A stretch of 64,000 bases of DNA from Dolomedes plantarius (lineage: Eukaryota > Arthropoda > Arachnida > Araneae > Dolomedidae): NCBI GenBank assembly GCA_907164885.2, contig OU015493.1:120452193-120516192 (forward strand). The letters are read 5' to 3'. Of the stretch, positions 12,870 through 27,050 are shown piece after piece (the stretch's first letter is position 1; every line of letters begins with the position of its first letter). The notes under the pieces are model-generated. The model was given only the letters and a program-made list of their open reading frames with translations. It searched no databases and was not told the DNA's origin. Made by a program: the position numbers and the translations under genes.

Positions 12870-15518
12870 TATATATATGACTATTTAAATATATTTACTA
12901 AATGGTACGATGTTAAATTCAAAGAATCTGGCATTGTTTAGTTGTGCACATACGTTAATACACTTGTGCAAAAAACGGGAGATCTTGGGTTCTATTTCTG
13001 ATTAATATAGGCGTATTTAATGTCGAGAAAAAAATAGATAAATGAGCAAAAGTGGTGCAAGTGTTTTTTTTTCTCAGTTACTTTTATAAATTTAAATACT
13101 TCAGTTACTTTCATAAATTTAAGGTATGTATAAAATCTTATACATCATATATAAAGTCTCTAGACTGTCAATTCTCTATTATATAAAATGCTGTACAGTT
13201 TAACCCCTACAATTAAATACTAAAAGTTATAATTCTGTTTTTTTTTAAGTTATTTTCTAAATCATCAGCAATAGCTGTGCTCTTGAAACCTACGGGAGAA
13301 AGTTGTGTGAATTGGGCTTAAGAGGGAAATTTTGACCAGATCAATGAAAGAAGTTCTATAATATTACAACGACAATTTGCTTTGGCCAAGGTTCAAAACA
13401 TTTTCTTTCTGAAGACCGGAACTCTAACATTAGGCTGTCCAGATTGATGTTAGGGAATCACTTTTTTAATACCCTTCCTCATATGCTGCAAAAATATTAG
13501 AATAAGTTTTGAAAATCTGTGATCTTCTTAAACATTAGCTTAAAACAAAACGGTTTTGAGAAACATATTTAATTACAAACCAAGATATAAACACATTTTA
13601 AATAAAGATGCATTTTTAAAAAATTTTCAGAGCATCAACACATCAAAATTATTTTTAAATATTCATACAAATTTTATTCCCTTTTATCTATTCAAAATTT
13701 CCTCACTCCACAGAGATTCTCTATTTCGTAAAGGTAAAAGAAATTGATATTTCCTATTTTTTAAACTGTAACATTATACCAATAATGCAGGAAAATCCTT
13801 CAAAGCAGATTGCATTTATGTAAACTACGAGTACATAACAAAACAGCGTTAAATTTTGACTACAAATTCTGCAGAAGCACCAGCTGAATGTAAAACTAAA
13901 TGTTAGAACACATTCTATTTCAAAACGTTTCCTATGGTCTGCAGACCATACTTAAACCCCATTATTAAATAACAAAATTTTCTATCGATAGAAGAAACGG
14001 TAGGTCTTCAAAACATCCACATTTCAAAATCAATACTTTAGAAGACTGTTTACTATTCCATACATTTTCCTTTCCTGAAATATCCCAGATTTTCTGCCCG
14101 AAACTGAATGGATGTTTCATATCTCAATAACTAAATTTGAACAGTTCTGTCCCTTACATGTCTTAATGAAAATAAGGCTAGTAAATTCCTTTTAAATAAC
14201 GTTCATGTTTTGAAAAATTATAGAATAAGACAACTTTTTTTAATTACTCTTAAAGCTCAAGCAGCATGTCTCAACTCATTTTCATAAAATTCTAACAATC
14301 TTGTAAGGATATAATTCAAATATTGAATGCATTTAAAGAACCGTTAGTTACAGCATATAATTTTTCTTAAATATCGACATTTCAAAATGTCTGATTATAG
14401 AACCTTAAGAACATTCGCATTTAATTCAATTTAAAATTCTTCCCCCTGTCATTTAAATGAGGTATGTAGTATCTTTCTACAATAACTTTTACGTGTTTAG
14501 AGATCATTTAATAAAAAATTGCTGAATTGCTATTATACTTCAGCTCAGCTAATTCTCAGGCAGAGCGTCTTTCAAAGAACTGTACCCTGTGTACCTTGTG
14601 AAATAAAAAAGCCCCTATTCATTGCAATCCTACACGTTCTAATAAATAAAAAAAATTTAAACATCCGTTTTTATCCATTCATGCGACAGAATTTACACAT
14701 GCTAATAGAAATCACAAGTATGAACGTCTTTTAAAAATAATTATTAATTACAGTCAGACGCATTAATACTTTAACAAATAAATCCTTTTTAGGAATCAGT
14801 TTTTGAGATATTCAAAAATTCACTGTTTTCAGTTCGAAATTTTACCCTTTAAAAATGTCTCAAATTTTTTTTCATTCTTTCTTTTTTTTTTACTAGGAAT
14901 GATATGGAAATTCCTGAACTTTGTAATTGAATTCTGTACCACTGGTTGAATGTTTCGATAAGACGGACGAAATCCTATAGAAATAACTTTTAAATGTCTA
15001 GACAGGTTCATATCGAAACAGTGGTAGTTTAATGCGTATCTCTGGATTCCCCAATAATACCGTTGTACGTAGAAGTAATTGTAGGACGAACATCTCCCAT
15101 AGTATACCTCAGAGTTTCTTATTTAAGCTTCTTTTGTTACGATTTGTAGCTTTTTTTTCAGCAAACAAAACTCGATATAAAAAAATTGAGAGGGATTTCG
15201 TGTCTTTCGTAGATTTTCGAAGAAATGAGAGAAACTAATAAGGAATGATATATCTCTAGATATAACTGATTAGTTAGAAAACGTCCAATCGTATCAATCT
15301 AATTATTTTTTCTCTGGTCATGGGGGAATAAATGCTCTTCCAATGTGATTTATAGTTTCAAATGGGCTATCATGAAAACAAGAGCGGAGGAGATTGAAAG
15401 ACAAATCTTCCTTTACAATTCTTCGTGTTCATTACATTAAATGAAACGTTAAGAAATAGCTGCAACCTGAAAATATTTATACTTGTTGGAGTTCCCGTGA
15501 GTTTTATATAAGCACTAT
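12870..15518. other. AT-rich stretch, no gene recognised
   Basis: After a short TATATATA flank the sequence is AT-rich, with only short open frames (for example 13556-13747 and 15032-15238) lacking motifs. No element ends seen. Confidence 0.55.
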
Positions 15519-15545
15519 CAATATAATATAATATAATATATATAC

Positions 15546-15581
<36 letters not shown>

Positions 15582-15592
15582 ATGTGTGTGTA
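15519..15592. repeat. Compound (AATAT)n/(TA)n/(TG)n microsatellite
   Basis: AATAT-like units pass into (TA)n and then (TG)n. Unlike most TA arrays in this window, no transposon end abuts it. Confidence 0.9.
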
Positions 15593-16031
15593 AGTAATTA
15601 TATAATATATTTTTAAGAACAATGTACCATTTTAAAAATGAATTTTTACTTAGCATTTTTTGCTCCGTTACATAAGACTTCATGTATGAACGTAAAAAGA
15701 TCTGTCTGAAAACTACTGACGACTACTGGCATATACATGTATCAAATTAACAATATACCTTTTTATTCCATTTCATACACAGCTGTAACTGAATTATCGA
15801 GAATTTTAGTCTCTTATACTTTTAGGAGTTGTTTGTCTAAAGATTGGATGTCATATTGTGAGACTCCTTTATATCATCCAGTTTGGTTTAGGATAGTGGC
15901 TTTGCTTCTAAGTCCAAATGTCATGGATTCTATAACCCCTGTTGACAGTTTTGCCCTACAGAGTATGGAAAGACCTAGATGGACCGTTGGAAGATAAATT
16001 ACAAAATATTCAGCTTGAAAAAAGAATGATA

Positions 16032-16034
<3 letters not shown>
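15593..16034. other. No gene recognised
   Basis: Unique-looking sequence between two microsatellites. The open frame at 15737-15997 has no recognisable domain. Confidence 0.5.

Positions 16035-16081
<47 letters not shown>
16035..16081. repeat. (TA)n array, left part of a dissected array
   Basis: A TA array of about 21 units plus a short CATA, ending at the left end of the element at 16082. Together with 18474-18513 and 19732-19856 it looks like one array split by three insertions. Confidence 0.9.
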
Positions 16082-16445
16082 CAGTATGCCCACTAAAGTC
16101 CCTTCCCACCCTCTTAACTTCGGAACGGCTGCTACTATATTCATAAAAGTGGTGTCTAGGTATAGTAAAGTAGCCATGCGCTACCGAATGAAACCACCTA
16201 CCGTGCCACCTGGTGGAAAACTGCGGAGTTAGCATTCCTATCTCAAAAACTGAACGAGATAGGGAAAAAAAGTGATTTCCAAAGTTGTAGAAAATCACCG
16301 ATTTAGTACGAAAACATACCTTGTGGACATTAATGAGGAGACTACAACGGTTAAAACGCGCGTTTGTTTTTTCGTGATTTCCTACACTGTGACGTGAAAA
16401 AAGGATCTGAGAAAGAAAAAAACAACTAATTTTAACAATATGCCT

Positions 16446-16862
16446 TTATTTGAGATGTTCAAACTTCTCACCGACAGCTGCAATACACATTCGGATCCTC
16501 GTTTGAATCTCAGGTTGCACACGTTGGAGCATAGAGCGTGACACGTTGGCACAAGCGTCCGTAATGCGTCGTTTAAGGTCCTGCAATGTTTGTGGAGGGG
16601 TCGCATACACCTGCTGTTTCAGGTATCCTCACAGGAAAAAGTCCAGTGGAGTCAGATCAGGCGAACGTGGAGGCCACTCTTCGAAACCTCCATACCCAAT
16701 TATTTGGCCCCCGAATTCCTTGACAAATACTGCTTCACTGGAGATCTCAGCTTTGGAATACTCAGCCATGACCACGAGCATCAACGTACTACAACCACAA
16801 GAAGATGTCTCTTTTATAGCTGTCTCAGGTGAACAGGCGTGACGTTTCTTACGTATTTGCAT
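16446..16862 (-). pseudogene. C-terminal remnant of a mariner/IS630-type transposase
   Basis: The minus-strand frame contains the third catalytic motif region EEWPPRSPDLTPLDFFL, followed by the C-terminal helices (LKQQVYATPPQTLQDLKRRI, then SRSMLQRVQPEIQTRIRMCI, ending EKFEHLK and a TAA at 16448-16446). A TGA interrupts the frame immediately after LDFFL, where a Trp is usual, so a TGG-to-TGA change is likely. The DNA-binding domain and the first two catalytic acids are absent. Residues upstream of EEWPPRS do not match the family convincingly and may be junction sequence from the deletion. Confidence 0.85.
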
Positions 16863-16973
16863 ACTGCAAAAATTTCGAACACCAAGGGCAAGTTGCGTTG
16901 AGTTGGTGCGACACTATTTTACACGATCGACGATTGTCTACTCTGTTTATAAAGACAATCAGTACAAGGATGA

Positions 16974-17040
16974 AACCCTCGAGGTTTGAACCGCGGTCCT
17001 TTTGATTGCGGATCAAAAGCGATATACCACTGTGCACATT
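16974..17040 (-). repeat. tRNA-like sequence inside the element
   Basis: On the minus strand: ACAGTGGTATATCGC (A-box-like), an anticodon-arm-like stem CTTTTGAT/ATCAAAAG, then GGTTCAAACCTCGAGG (B-box-like). The order and spacing match a tRNA body, but the anticodon loop is short and the acceptor stem is not convincing. It may be a SINE inserted into this element's internal region or a Pol III promoter-like remnant. Confidence 0.55.
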
Positions 17041-17414
17041 GCGGTGTCGTGTTTTCCCCGAAAGATAATCATTTCTCCTTTCGTTCAAGTTTCGTGACGT
17101 CACAGTGTAGGAAATCACGAAAAAACAAATGCGCGTTTTAACCGTTCTATTCTTTGCATTACTGTCCACAAGGTAACTTTTCGTACTAAATCGATGATTT
17201 TCTACAACTTTGTAAATCACTTTTTTTCCTTATCTCGTTCCGTTTTCGAGATAGGAATGCTAACTCCACAGTTTCCCACCAGGTGGCGCGGTAGGTGGCT
17301 TCATTCAGTAGCGCATGGCTACTTTACTACACCTAGACACCACTTTTATGAATATAGCAGCAGCCGTTCCGAAGTTAAGAGGGTGGGAAATGACTTTAGT
17401 GGGCATACTGTATA

Positions 17415-18470
17415 CACTGCTGGCCACTGTAAATGCAACACCCTGAAGGAAACATGCAAATAACATGAAATTTACAACATGCATTAGCGGAGGTGAGATA
17501 TGCAAATGATTAGAATTTCAGCGCAGACACACATCACGCGCGCCTGTGGCGCCACTTCAAAGCGCTATTTAAGGCTTGGAGATTTTGACGATTTCAAGTT
17601 CGGCAATTGTGTTTTTCTTGTGGTTTTTTAAAAAAAACGATCAATTATGCCGCGTCGAAGACGTCCATTGCTTTGTCTACCCTTGACGCAGAACCACAGA
17701 CGTCTCCGCCGCCAATGGTGCGATGACAGAAGGATGTGGACGGCAGAATGGAATGAAATTGTCTTTACTGACAAGTCACGCTTGTGTCTGCAACACCACA
17801 ATGGTCGCATTCGAGTCTGGAGACACCGTGAAGAGAGGATGCTGAACAGCTGCGTTATGCACCGCCACACTGGTCCTGCACCGGGTATTATGGTATGGGG
17901 CGGTATTGGATATCACTCTCGCACACCTCTAGTACGCATTGCCGGTACTTTAAACAGCCAGCGCTACATCTCCGAGGTGTTGGAGCCAGTTGTCATTCCT
18001 TACCTTCAGGGCTTGCCCACAGCCATATTTCAACAGGATAATGCGCGACCACACGTGGCACGCATTGTCCAACGGTTCTTCGTCAATCGCCAGATTGAAT
18101 TGCTTCCCTGGCCGCCTCGCTCTCCGGATCTTTCGCCGATAGAAAACATGTGGTCCATGGTTGCTCTACGATTGACCCCGATTCCATCCCCCAGCTGCCA
18201 CAGCAGATCAACTTTGGCAACGTGTGGAAGCTGCTTGGTCTGCTGTACCCCAAGAACTCATTCAAAGTCTCTTTGAATCAATGCCGAGGCGTGTGGCAGC
18301 GGTGATCCCGAACAATTACGGTTACTCTGGCTACTGATTTTGGCAGGAACCACACTTCACAGAAGTCTATAAATTTAATCATTTGATACTTGGTCAACAT
18401 GTTATCTACAAAATAAATTTTGTTGTGATATCTCTTGTCTTTCTTGGTGTTGCAATTTGGGTGGCCAGCA

Positions 18471-18473
<3 letters not shown>
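17415..18473 (+). mobile_element. Tc1-B element, copy 1 (internally deleted)
   Basis: A 1059 bp TA-flanked element with termini starting CACTGCTGGCCAC; the two ends match over about 27 bp with a few differences. Its left TA is separated from the right end of the preceding element only by that element's own TA (17411-17414 is TATA). The full-length relative at 42513-43925 shows that about 350 bp of transposase N-terminus are missing here. Confidence 0.92.
17647..18337 (+). pseudogene. Tc1-B transposase, deleted and frameshifted
   Basis: The frame starts with the same MPRR as the complete copy and then jumps straight to RRPLLCLPLTQNHRRLRRQW, so the paired helix-turn-helix DNA-binding domain is deleted. 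The catalytic domain follows: FTDKSR (Glu replaced by Lys after the first Asp), APGIMVWGGI, QQDNARPHVARI and SPDLSPIENMW, with 34 residues between the second Asp and the Glu (DD34E). Near 18189 an extra C in a C-run relative to copy 2 shifts the frame; the original C-terminal peptide (ending NYGYSGY, TGA at 18335-18337) is readable in the shifted frame. The product could not bind its ends. Confidence 0.9.

Positions 18474-18513
<40 letters not shown>
18474..18513. repeat. (TA)n array between two elements
   Basis: A TA array of about 20 units lying exactly between the right end of Tc1-B copy 1 and the left end of Tc1-C. Confidence 0.95.
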
Positions 18514-20558
<2,045 letters not shown>

Positions 20559-20659
20559 CCAGACCGTCTGTTTATTAATATATCAATCTCTCTTGTGGGC
20601 AAATAAAAAAACGAAGTAGGGGAAAATGCAGAGGGTGGTATTCATAAGATAAGATTCCC

Positions 20660-20740
20660 TTACAACCTCAGTAGTGGTTAGGACAATAGTTTTGATGTCC
20701 AGAGTTTGAAGGTTGGATCCCCATTTCTGACCGAAGTTCG
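20660..20740 (+). mobile_element. tRNA-like SINE head
   Basis: CAGTAGTGGTTAGGACA (A-box-like) is followed at about 30 bp by GGTTGGATCCCC (B-box-like). No tail repeat is clear, so the 3' limit is unknown. The acceptor ends do not pair well. Confidence 0.5.
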
Positions 20741-21491
20741 TTAGATTAATTAAATAATTTGTAAAACGTTCTTGACGAATTTCTTTACAAATGCACGGTA
20801 TCACGCTGTGTCGAATGCAGTGCCTTGACCTAGTAATTTGATTTCCATAAGTCTTGTGAAAATTAGATCATCAACTTAATGTTCTTTTAATCAGTATTAG
20901 AGGTTGTTCTTATAATATCAAATAAATTAAATACTACAGGTGTAAAATTTTACCCAATTTTACTGTACACTTTGTTCCTTTTGAATAAATGTCTTTATTT
21001 TGTATTTAAGTAATATGTAGGATCATATTTGTCTTTAATCACATGTTGAAGTGTAATCTTTATCAATTTTCAGTAAGCCTCTCTTTGGAGGACTTTCCAT
21101 TTGTTCCGGGGAAAAAACACATTAGAGATAACATACAAAATTATTGTATCCTATATATTATCTCTGAAGTTTGTTACCGTAGTCTTCGCCACTCCACCAG
21201 TCGAGAAAGATGTGTTCAGTCTGATTAATACCTGAAATTTGAGATATCCAGTCCCCTCAATACTATAAAACATGGCGTTTTCTAATTCTCAACAAATCAC
21301 TTTTGTATCAAAGAGTGCACCGTATCAGGGAGCTTTTTCATCCAGGAGTAAGCAATGATACTCTCAAAGTACTGTCACTACGTAAGAAGTGAGTAATTGA
21401 CCGTAATATCTATACACTAGTCACTTACTTGAACTTTTTGGGTCACTTACTGGGTCACTTACTTGAACTAGTAATCTGATATATACCACGA
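20741..21491. other. No gene recognised
   Basis: AT-rich sequence without coding motifs. A short direct repeat (GGTCACTTACTTGAACT-like units) lies at about 21419-21470. Confidence 0.5.
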
Positions 21492-21780
21492 CTGTCCGGA
21501 TGGCGCAGTGGTTTGGCCCACGAGTAATATCTGAATGCCTCCACCGCCAGGTTGTAGGTTCGATTCCGCTTATCCGAGAACAAGGCTGATATTAGGGAAT
21601 TATGCTAGTTCACCTATATGGTGCTACCACAATAAAGAAGCCAACAAATCCGTGGTGAGGGTGAGCGAATGTCGTAGTGGACAATGTGCCCGCCGCGTTG
21701 GGAACATTATATATACCATGTCTATATATGGGTCACGAGCAGCAGCCATGGTGAAAGATTAGGAAGGCTAGTTTGCGCCC
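21492..21780 (+). mobile_element. tRNA-derived SINE
   Basis: It starts CTGTCCGGATGGCGCAGTGG, with an A box (TGGCGCAGTGG) and a B box (GGTTCGATTCC at about 21555), followed by a tRNA-unrelated body with a GTGAGGGTGAGCGAATG segment. An 18-nt TAATATCTGAATGCC-type expansion sits where the anticodon arm should be, so it is not a working tRNA. The 3' boundary near 21780 is a guess from the fall in GC. Confidence 0.65.
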
Positions 21781-24700
21781 CAATTTCCTAATGTTATGTA
21801 AAAGTTTTTGGGTATAAACTATATTGAACCTTTATTTAAATTTGCAACACTAAGTCTTAGACTTCCTGATTTCAATCTTAGATTCTCGTTAAGAAACTAG
21901 TTTTCTTTTCACGTATGTAAACCATATATCTGTACCCAGAACCGCGTTATTACACAAAACTCCTTTGTGTCATTCTCAGTTTTAGACTTGTGGGTTAAGA
22001 AAAAAATGTCCTTAGAGGGAATTAGAGAAATAAAAATCCGATAATTCCCAGTTTTAATAAAATTATCATTTGCAGAACAAAAAGAAATTGCCGACACGCT
22101 TATAAATAATAATTAATTTTAGTCTAACTTATGGTTTACTTTTCTAACTTATGGTTAAACAACTGGAATAATTTTTCTGTTGAGTTGAAATAGGTGAAAT
22201 GATAAGATGATGACTCTGCATGAAGACTTAAGATGTCTGCCAAAATTCTTAATATTTATTTAGCAACGTAAAAGATATATTATGCAACACTCTACGCAAG
22301 ATTCTAAATTTAAATGAATTACTGAAAAAAAATCCTTACAATCATTCGATTCTTATTATCCAAAAAAATCTGATACTTCCTACAAATAGTTCTTTAAGTC
22401 TATGCAATTTTTTAAAGGTTCTTAACCCTGCAGTTAATAAATCATCAGTGTAGCTCTCTTTGCTTCACTGTTGCAATTCCAGTCATTTATGCCCTACTGC
22501 TTTCTAGTCAATCACATCGGAGGCGAATTTGATCATAAAAAAGCTACAATATTTTTCTCTATATATTCAGTAAAGCATTAGATGTGGCAAAAATGTATGA
22601 TATTTATAGCTAATTTATAGTTTGTGGTTGATACTTTTCCAGATACTATCGTGATACAGTGTGTTGAAGGTTTCGTTTGATGTTTATTTGCGTCAGAGAT
22701 TGTAGGAAAAGCTTTCTAATTTAACAGAAGATGAAAATTTCTTAAAAAATGAAGAAACTGCTTTTATTTTGGTTGTGACTTATAATTTTCCTAAAGCCTG
22801 TTAAAACCATTCTTTTTCTTACCTTAATAATACTCTCCTCATAATTTATTATCATATATTAGTCCGTATCTTAAAAGTGCCAAATCGACTTTTGCTTTAC
22901 TTGGATTCTCTCTTTGATTATTAAACTTGTTAGAAACATCGGCTACTTAAGTATTTCCAATTTGTTTCGCGAGCTAAAAATAATATAAACAATTCTCTCT
23001 AGTATAGTAGAGTAATGAATTCTCTCGGTAGATCGAAAAATCTTAGTTTAAAATTCAAGGGCCAGAATTAAGGGAGGTTTAATGTAACAAAGCGAGATTG
23101 ACTTATCTAACTTGTTGCAGTATGTAAGTGCTGAAGCAGAAATATTTTAACTATTTGGATTATTTACGTAATCAGGTCGTTTGAATTCAAGTAGATTCAG
23201 GTATCCAAATTCATATTCCCATTTGTTACCCAAAAATGAGAGCTTCTTTGATTTAATTAACTGACCTAATTTCAGTTTTTATAATCTTTAAGTTCTGTTC
23301 TGCGTTACAATATTAGAAAAGGAATCTGATCTGTTTAGACATAAGTTATAGCCATGGAAAAATTATTATCCCCCGGAGTATCGTTCTTCTGATACTCTGG
23401 GGGGGGGGGGGACTAACATTAAAGAAAAAAAAATTCTTCTCAGTGGGAACTTTTAAGCTGAAATAAAATCCGTTCAAGTTAAAGAGTTTCAAATATATAT
23501 TTCGCCCCATTTTACCTCCCATGTATAAAACGTAGCAGTAAATTAACTTCTGACATGGTATAATCTGAGCACAATATAAGCGCCATTATTTATCGTTTAC
23601 ATTACATTACATTAACAATTCAAATTCCTGGGAAATAAGACTGTGAAGCTAATAATATTTCAAAGAAAAGCCTTCATTACTAAACTGAATAATATATCAT
23701 GTAAGTATGATATATAGTTTATTTCTTATATACAATATATTTCTTATATATAATATAAGAAATGACACGGGAATATAAAACTTTCACTGCTTAAGATCCC
23801 CGTTTCAATGAAAAAGAGATAGCTTTCATTAAAAGCAAAACCTAAATTCTACGTTCTTGTTTATTCAGTTGCTTTATTTTTCCTCTTTATGAGATCTTAT
23901 CAGCATTAGAATATATGTATTGGACAAATATAATTACTTTTCATTTCGCGAATAACAATTTCGATCAACCGTGTTAAAGGAAAATATTTTGTCAGCTTTT
24001 AATTTTATAGTTATAAAAACTACTTTTCTTGAGAATGCATGCACCTTAAATACTTGCATCTTCTAATTAAATGCTCACAACTTCAAATATGCATTATTAC
24101 TTTGTAATATACTATGCAAATCACTGAAAAAAATTCATAAATTATTCATGCCATGATAAAAAAGATATCCCCGTGAAATTGAAATGTAACTTGTTTTTCA
24201 TGCTAAATAGGTTTTAAAAAATATTGCTTTATTCAAACCTATCAAAAAATTGTCAGACCTTTTTCCTTTAGAGATAAAAAGGAAATCTGACTGAAAAACA
24301 GAAAAAAAAATATGCCCATACGCTCTTTTAAAATTTGGTCTTCATTTTATTCCCTTTGTTCTCGCCTTTATTTTCCGATTGGATTTTCGATATGCTTCGC
24401 CTGCTTTTCGAGAGAAAAAATGTTATACGGGTGTAATAATGTTCGACCTTATAAATTTTTATTAAAGCATTTCTGTTTCAGTTTGAAGATATAGCAATAA
24501 TTTTATCGTTATTCTAATACTTCTTTTGCTAGTTCAAACCAAGGAGCGTAATAATTATTTATACTCAGAAAGAGATGCAAAAAATATTTATTTCAAATTG
24601 GATTAATTTATTTAAAGGCATTACAACATTTTTCTTTTTTTTCTGAAAAGGACCTAAATTCATTTGAATTATCTGGGGCAGCGTTTCTCACTAGGTTGGT

Positions 24701-25889
24701 TCTAAATACCTTAGGGGTCAAGGGAAAGTTTTTAAAAATTTTAAAAATAAAGTTAAAGAGACAGAAGTGGAAGATAAAGATTTAAAACAAATAAAAATCA
24801 ATTCATTCAAACATTTTAGTATCATAAAATGTCTGAATGATATTACTCATTGCAGATATTAATGAGAATCTTTACCTCTTTTGCTGGTCAAATCCTCACA
24901 CATTGTTACGTATTTAAAATCAAAGCGATAAAATATCCCTCAAGATCAAAATGGTTTTTTTTTGTTGTATAGCTTATATGATTTTCATAGAAAACATAGA
25001 CCACTAAGTCAGTTAGTTCACAAACAGATTCTTGAAAATGCAATCAAAATCTATTATGCTCTTTTCTTTTTTTATTAAAAGAAATGAAAACGAGAAAAAA
25101 AGGATGCAATCAAAATCTATAGTACTCTGTTCTATTAAAAAAATAGGTATTCATCTTTTTTCTATACAAATTTCATTGAAATTCCGTTAGTTGATAATTT
25201 GATTAAACTTTCGTTACTATTTGGTGAAATATTGACTTTTCCTAAAAATGTGATTCAAATCCATCTTTGCCAATCGTAGAGGTTTTCCTTTCTTTTCGGG
25301 GAAGTATTTGTTTGATTTGCCTTTCACACTTTTTAGCCCATTGATCATTTGTGATAATTTTCCCCAAGCGTCTACAGTTTTATCCTCAGAAATAGCCTGT
25401 ATTATTTTTTATGAGCAATTAAATGTATTAAACTATCCTCGTTAGGTATCAGTTGACTATGAGAGAAATTTTGACTCAAATCACTTTACCTTTATCATTA
25501 ACAACTAATTTATTTCATATCGAATCTCGATACATTCACAAGTTGATAAATCTATTGCTCTGGTATTGCTACACTGGAAAAATCGACTAAAATACATGAA
25601 AATAAAGTATTTGGAGAGTATTTTTCAAAACATGGGAATACTTGAGGGGCTTAAGTACATAATGTCCTCCGCAAACAGCAAGTGTGATGCATCATGAAAA
25701 GTTTAAATACTTCTTTTGACAAAGTTAATATAGCTATAAGAGAGCCAGGAAAAAAATGTATTGTAAAGGACTATGAGAGAAACAATGAAAAACACCGCTT
25801 GATAAATTTCATGTATACGCAATTTTTTTTTCAAAATAAAAGTTGCAAATTTCGAAATTCGTATCTATTGTAATGTGAGAGTGTATGTA
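21781..25889. other. AT-rich stretch, no gene recognised
   Basis: More than 4 kb without coding motifs, element ends or tRNA-like sequence. A run of about 14 G lies near 23399-23412. Confidence 0.55.
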
Positions 25890-26682
25890 CAGGGTAGTCA
25901 TAAAAAAACTTTGCCGATATATGAACCTCTAGTGGCTGTTCCGCTCAACCGATCGAGATGAGATTTCAGATATAGTTATTCAGACGTATGAGCTCGGGAT
26001 TCTGTGAACGGCAACAAGTGCCGCTAACGGTTACGGTTATAGGTAGAGAAACTCGAAATTTTCGAATGGCAATGTCCACTTTTTCCCGTCGCAAAATGTT
26101 CAGCGCATGCGAAAATCCTAAAGAGTGTTGGAACGGTACGTGTATCACAAAAAAACGGGCGCGTTATGCACGCACAAAAAACTGCTCTGCGAACGGCCTG
26201 TGATGGTACCCATGTGCAAAATGTGTAATCCAAATAAAAGTTTTCTTTTGTCCGATCTGTGTTGTCATCAGTGATTGGTGCCTTGCATCTGTCATATGCA
26301 AATTTCCTTCGTGCGGCCCGATCGAGATTTTGCTGGCTGTTTGCAGAGCTATTTCTTTTTGTGCGTGCATAAAGCGTACGTTTTTTGTGATACACGCACC
26401 ATTCCAACGCTCTTAAGGGATTGCGCATGCGCTGAGCCTTTTGCGAAGGTAAAAAGTGGGCGTTGCCATTCGAAAATTTGGAGTTTCTGTACCTATAACC
26501 GTAACCTTGAGCGCCACTTTGTTGCCGTTCACAGAATCCCGAGCTCATACCTCTGAATAACTATATCTGAAATCTCATCTCGATCGGTTGAACGGATCAG
26601 CTGCTAGAGAAACGGTAGAGAAACAGCCGCTAGAACGGAACAGCCGCTATATATCGGTAAAGTTTTTTTTATGACCACCCTG
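25890..26682. mobile_element. Fold-back MITE with long inverted repeats
   Basis: A 793 bp TA-flanked palindromic element with ends starting CAGGGTAGTCATAAAAAAAC. The arms (25890 to about 26200 and about 26345-26682) pair over roughly 310-330 bp with scattered differences; the loop is about 145 bp. The right arm has an extra 'AGAAACGGTAGAGAAACAGC'-like duplication at about 26608-26650. There is no transposase. The peptides starting MSSGFCERQQ on both strands only mirror the palindrome. TA flanks and the termini suggest mobilisation by a Tc1/mariner-type transposase. Confidence 0.9.
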
Positions 26683-26775
26683 TACAAGTCCAACAATAAC
26701 GAGTGATTCTTATTAAGACATTTATTGTAAAAAATTGTAAGGTATGTTATTCAGAAGAAGAAATTCACGTATATC

Positions 26776-27050
26776 ACCTGGATGGTTTAGACATAAGGAC
26801 ACTGACTCTCAAGTCTCGAGGCCTTGGGTTCGATTCCAACTGCAGGTAAGTGAGTGATCGTTACAAACTCTTAAATATTGATTTGGCAGTGTAAAGAGGT
26901 CTGTATTTGTTGAGTTCCTGTTTGGTTTCCTTTCACTACTTTTACGTTAATTCTCTCCAGTCTTTATGATACGTACAGCTGAAGAGTTCATACCAACGCC
27001 GCGCTGCAAGGACTCGAAAGATAGATATGAGTCAGATTATCCATAAAGAG
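26776..27050 (+). mobile_element. tRNA-derived SINE with near-cloverleaf head
   Basis: The head (26776-26847) is 72 nt, as in a tRNA. ACCTGGA at the 5' end pairs with TGCAGGT at the 3' end at six of seven positions, and there is an A-box-like GGATGGTTTAGACA and a B-box GGTTCGATTCC. The T stem has mismatches and the sequence continues into an unrelated body (about 26848-27050), so it is a SINE rather than a tRNA gene. The 3' limit is approximate. Confidence 0.65.

Larger units (their letters stand above)
16082..17410 (-). mobile_element. Long-TIR mariner-like element, internally deleted
   Basis: A 1329 bp element, TA-flanked, with inverted repeats starting CAGTATGCCCACTAAAGTC. The arms (16082 to about 16395 and about 17097-17410) pair over roughly 310 bp. 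Between them lie the C-terminal third of a transposase on the minus strand (16446-16862) and a tRNA-like sequence (16974-17040). The missing transposase N-terminus and middle indicate an internal deletion, so this copy is non-autonomous. Confidence 0.9.

Noticed and set aside
25988..26556. Open frames on both strands of the fold-back MITE that start with the same peptide
   Set aside because: The identical peptides only reflect the palindrome; no protein family is recognisable.
26776..26847. Functional tRNA gene
   Set aside because: Length and acceptor pairing are good, but the T stem has mismatches and the sequence runs into a SINE-like body. The other tRNA-like sequences here are worse.
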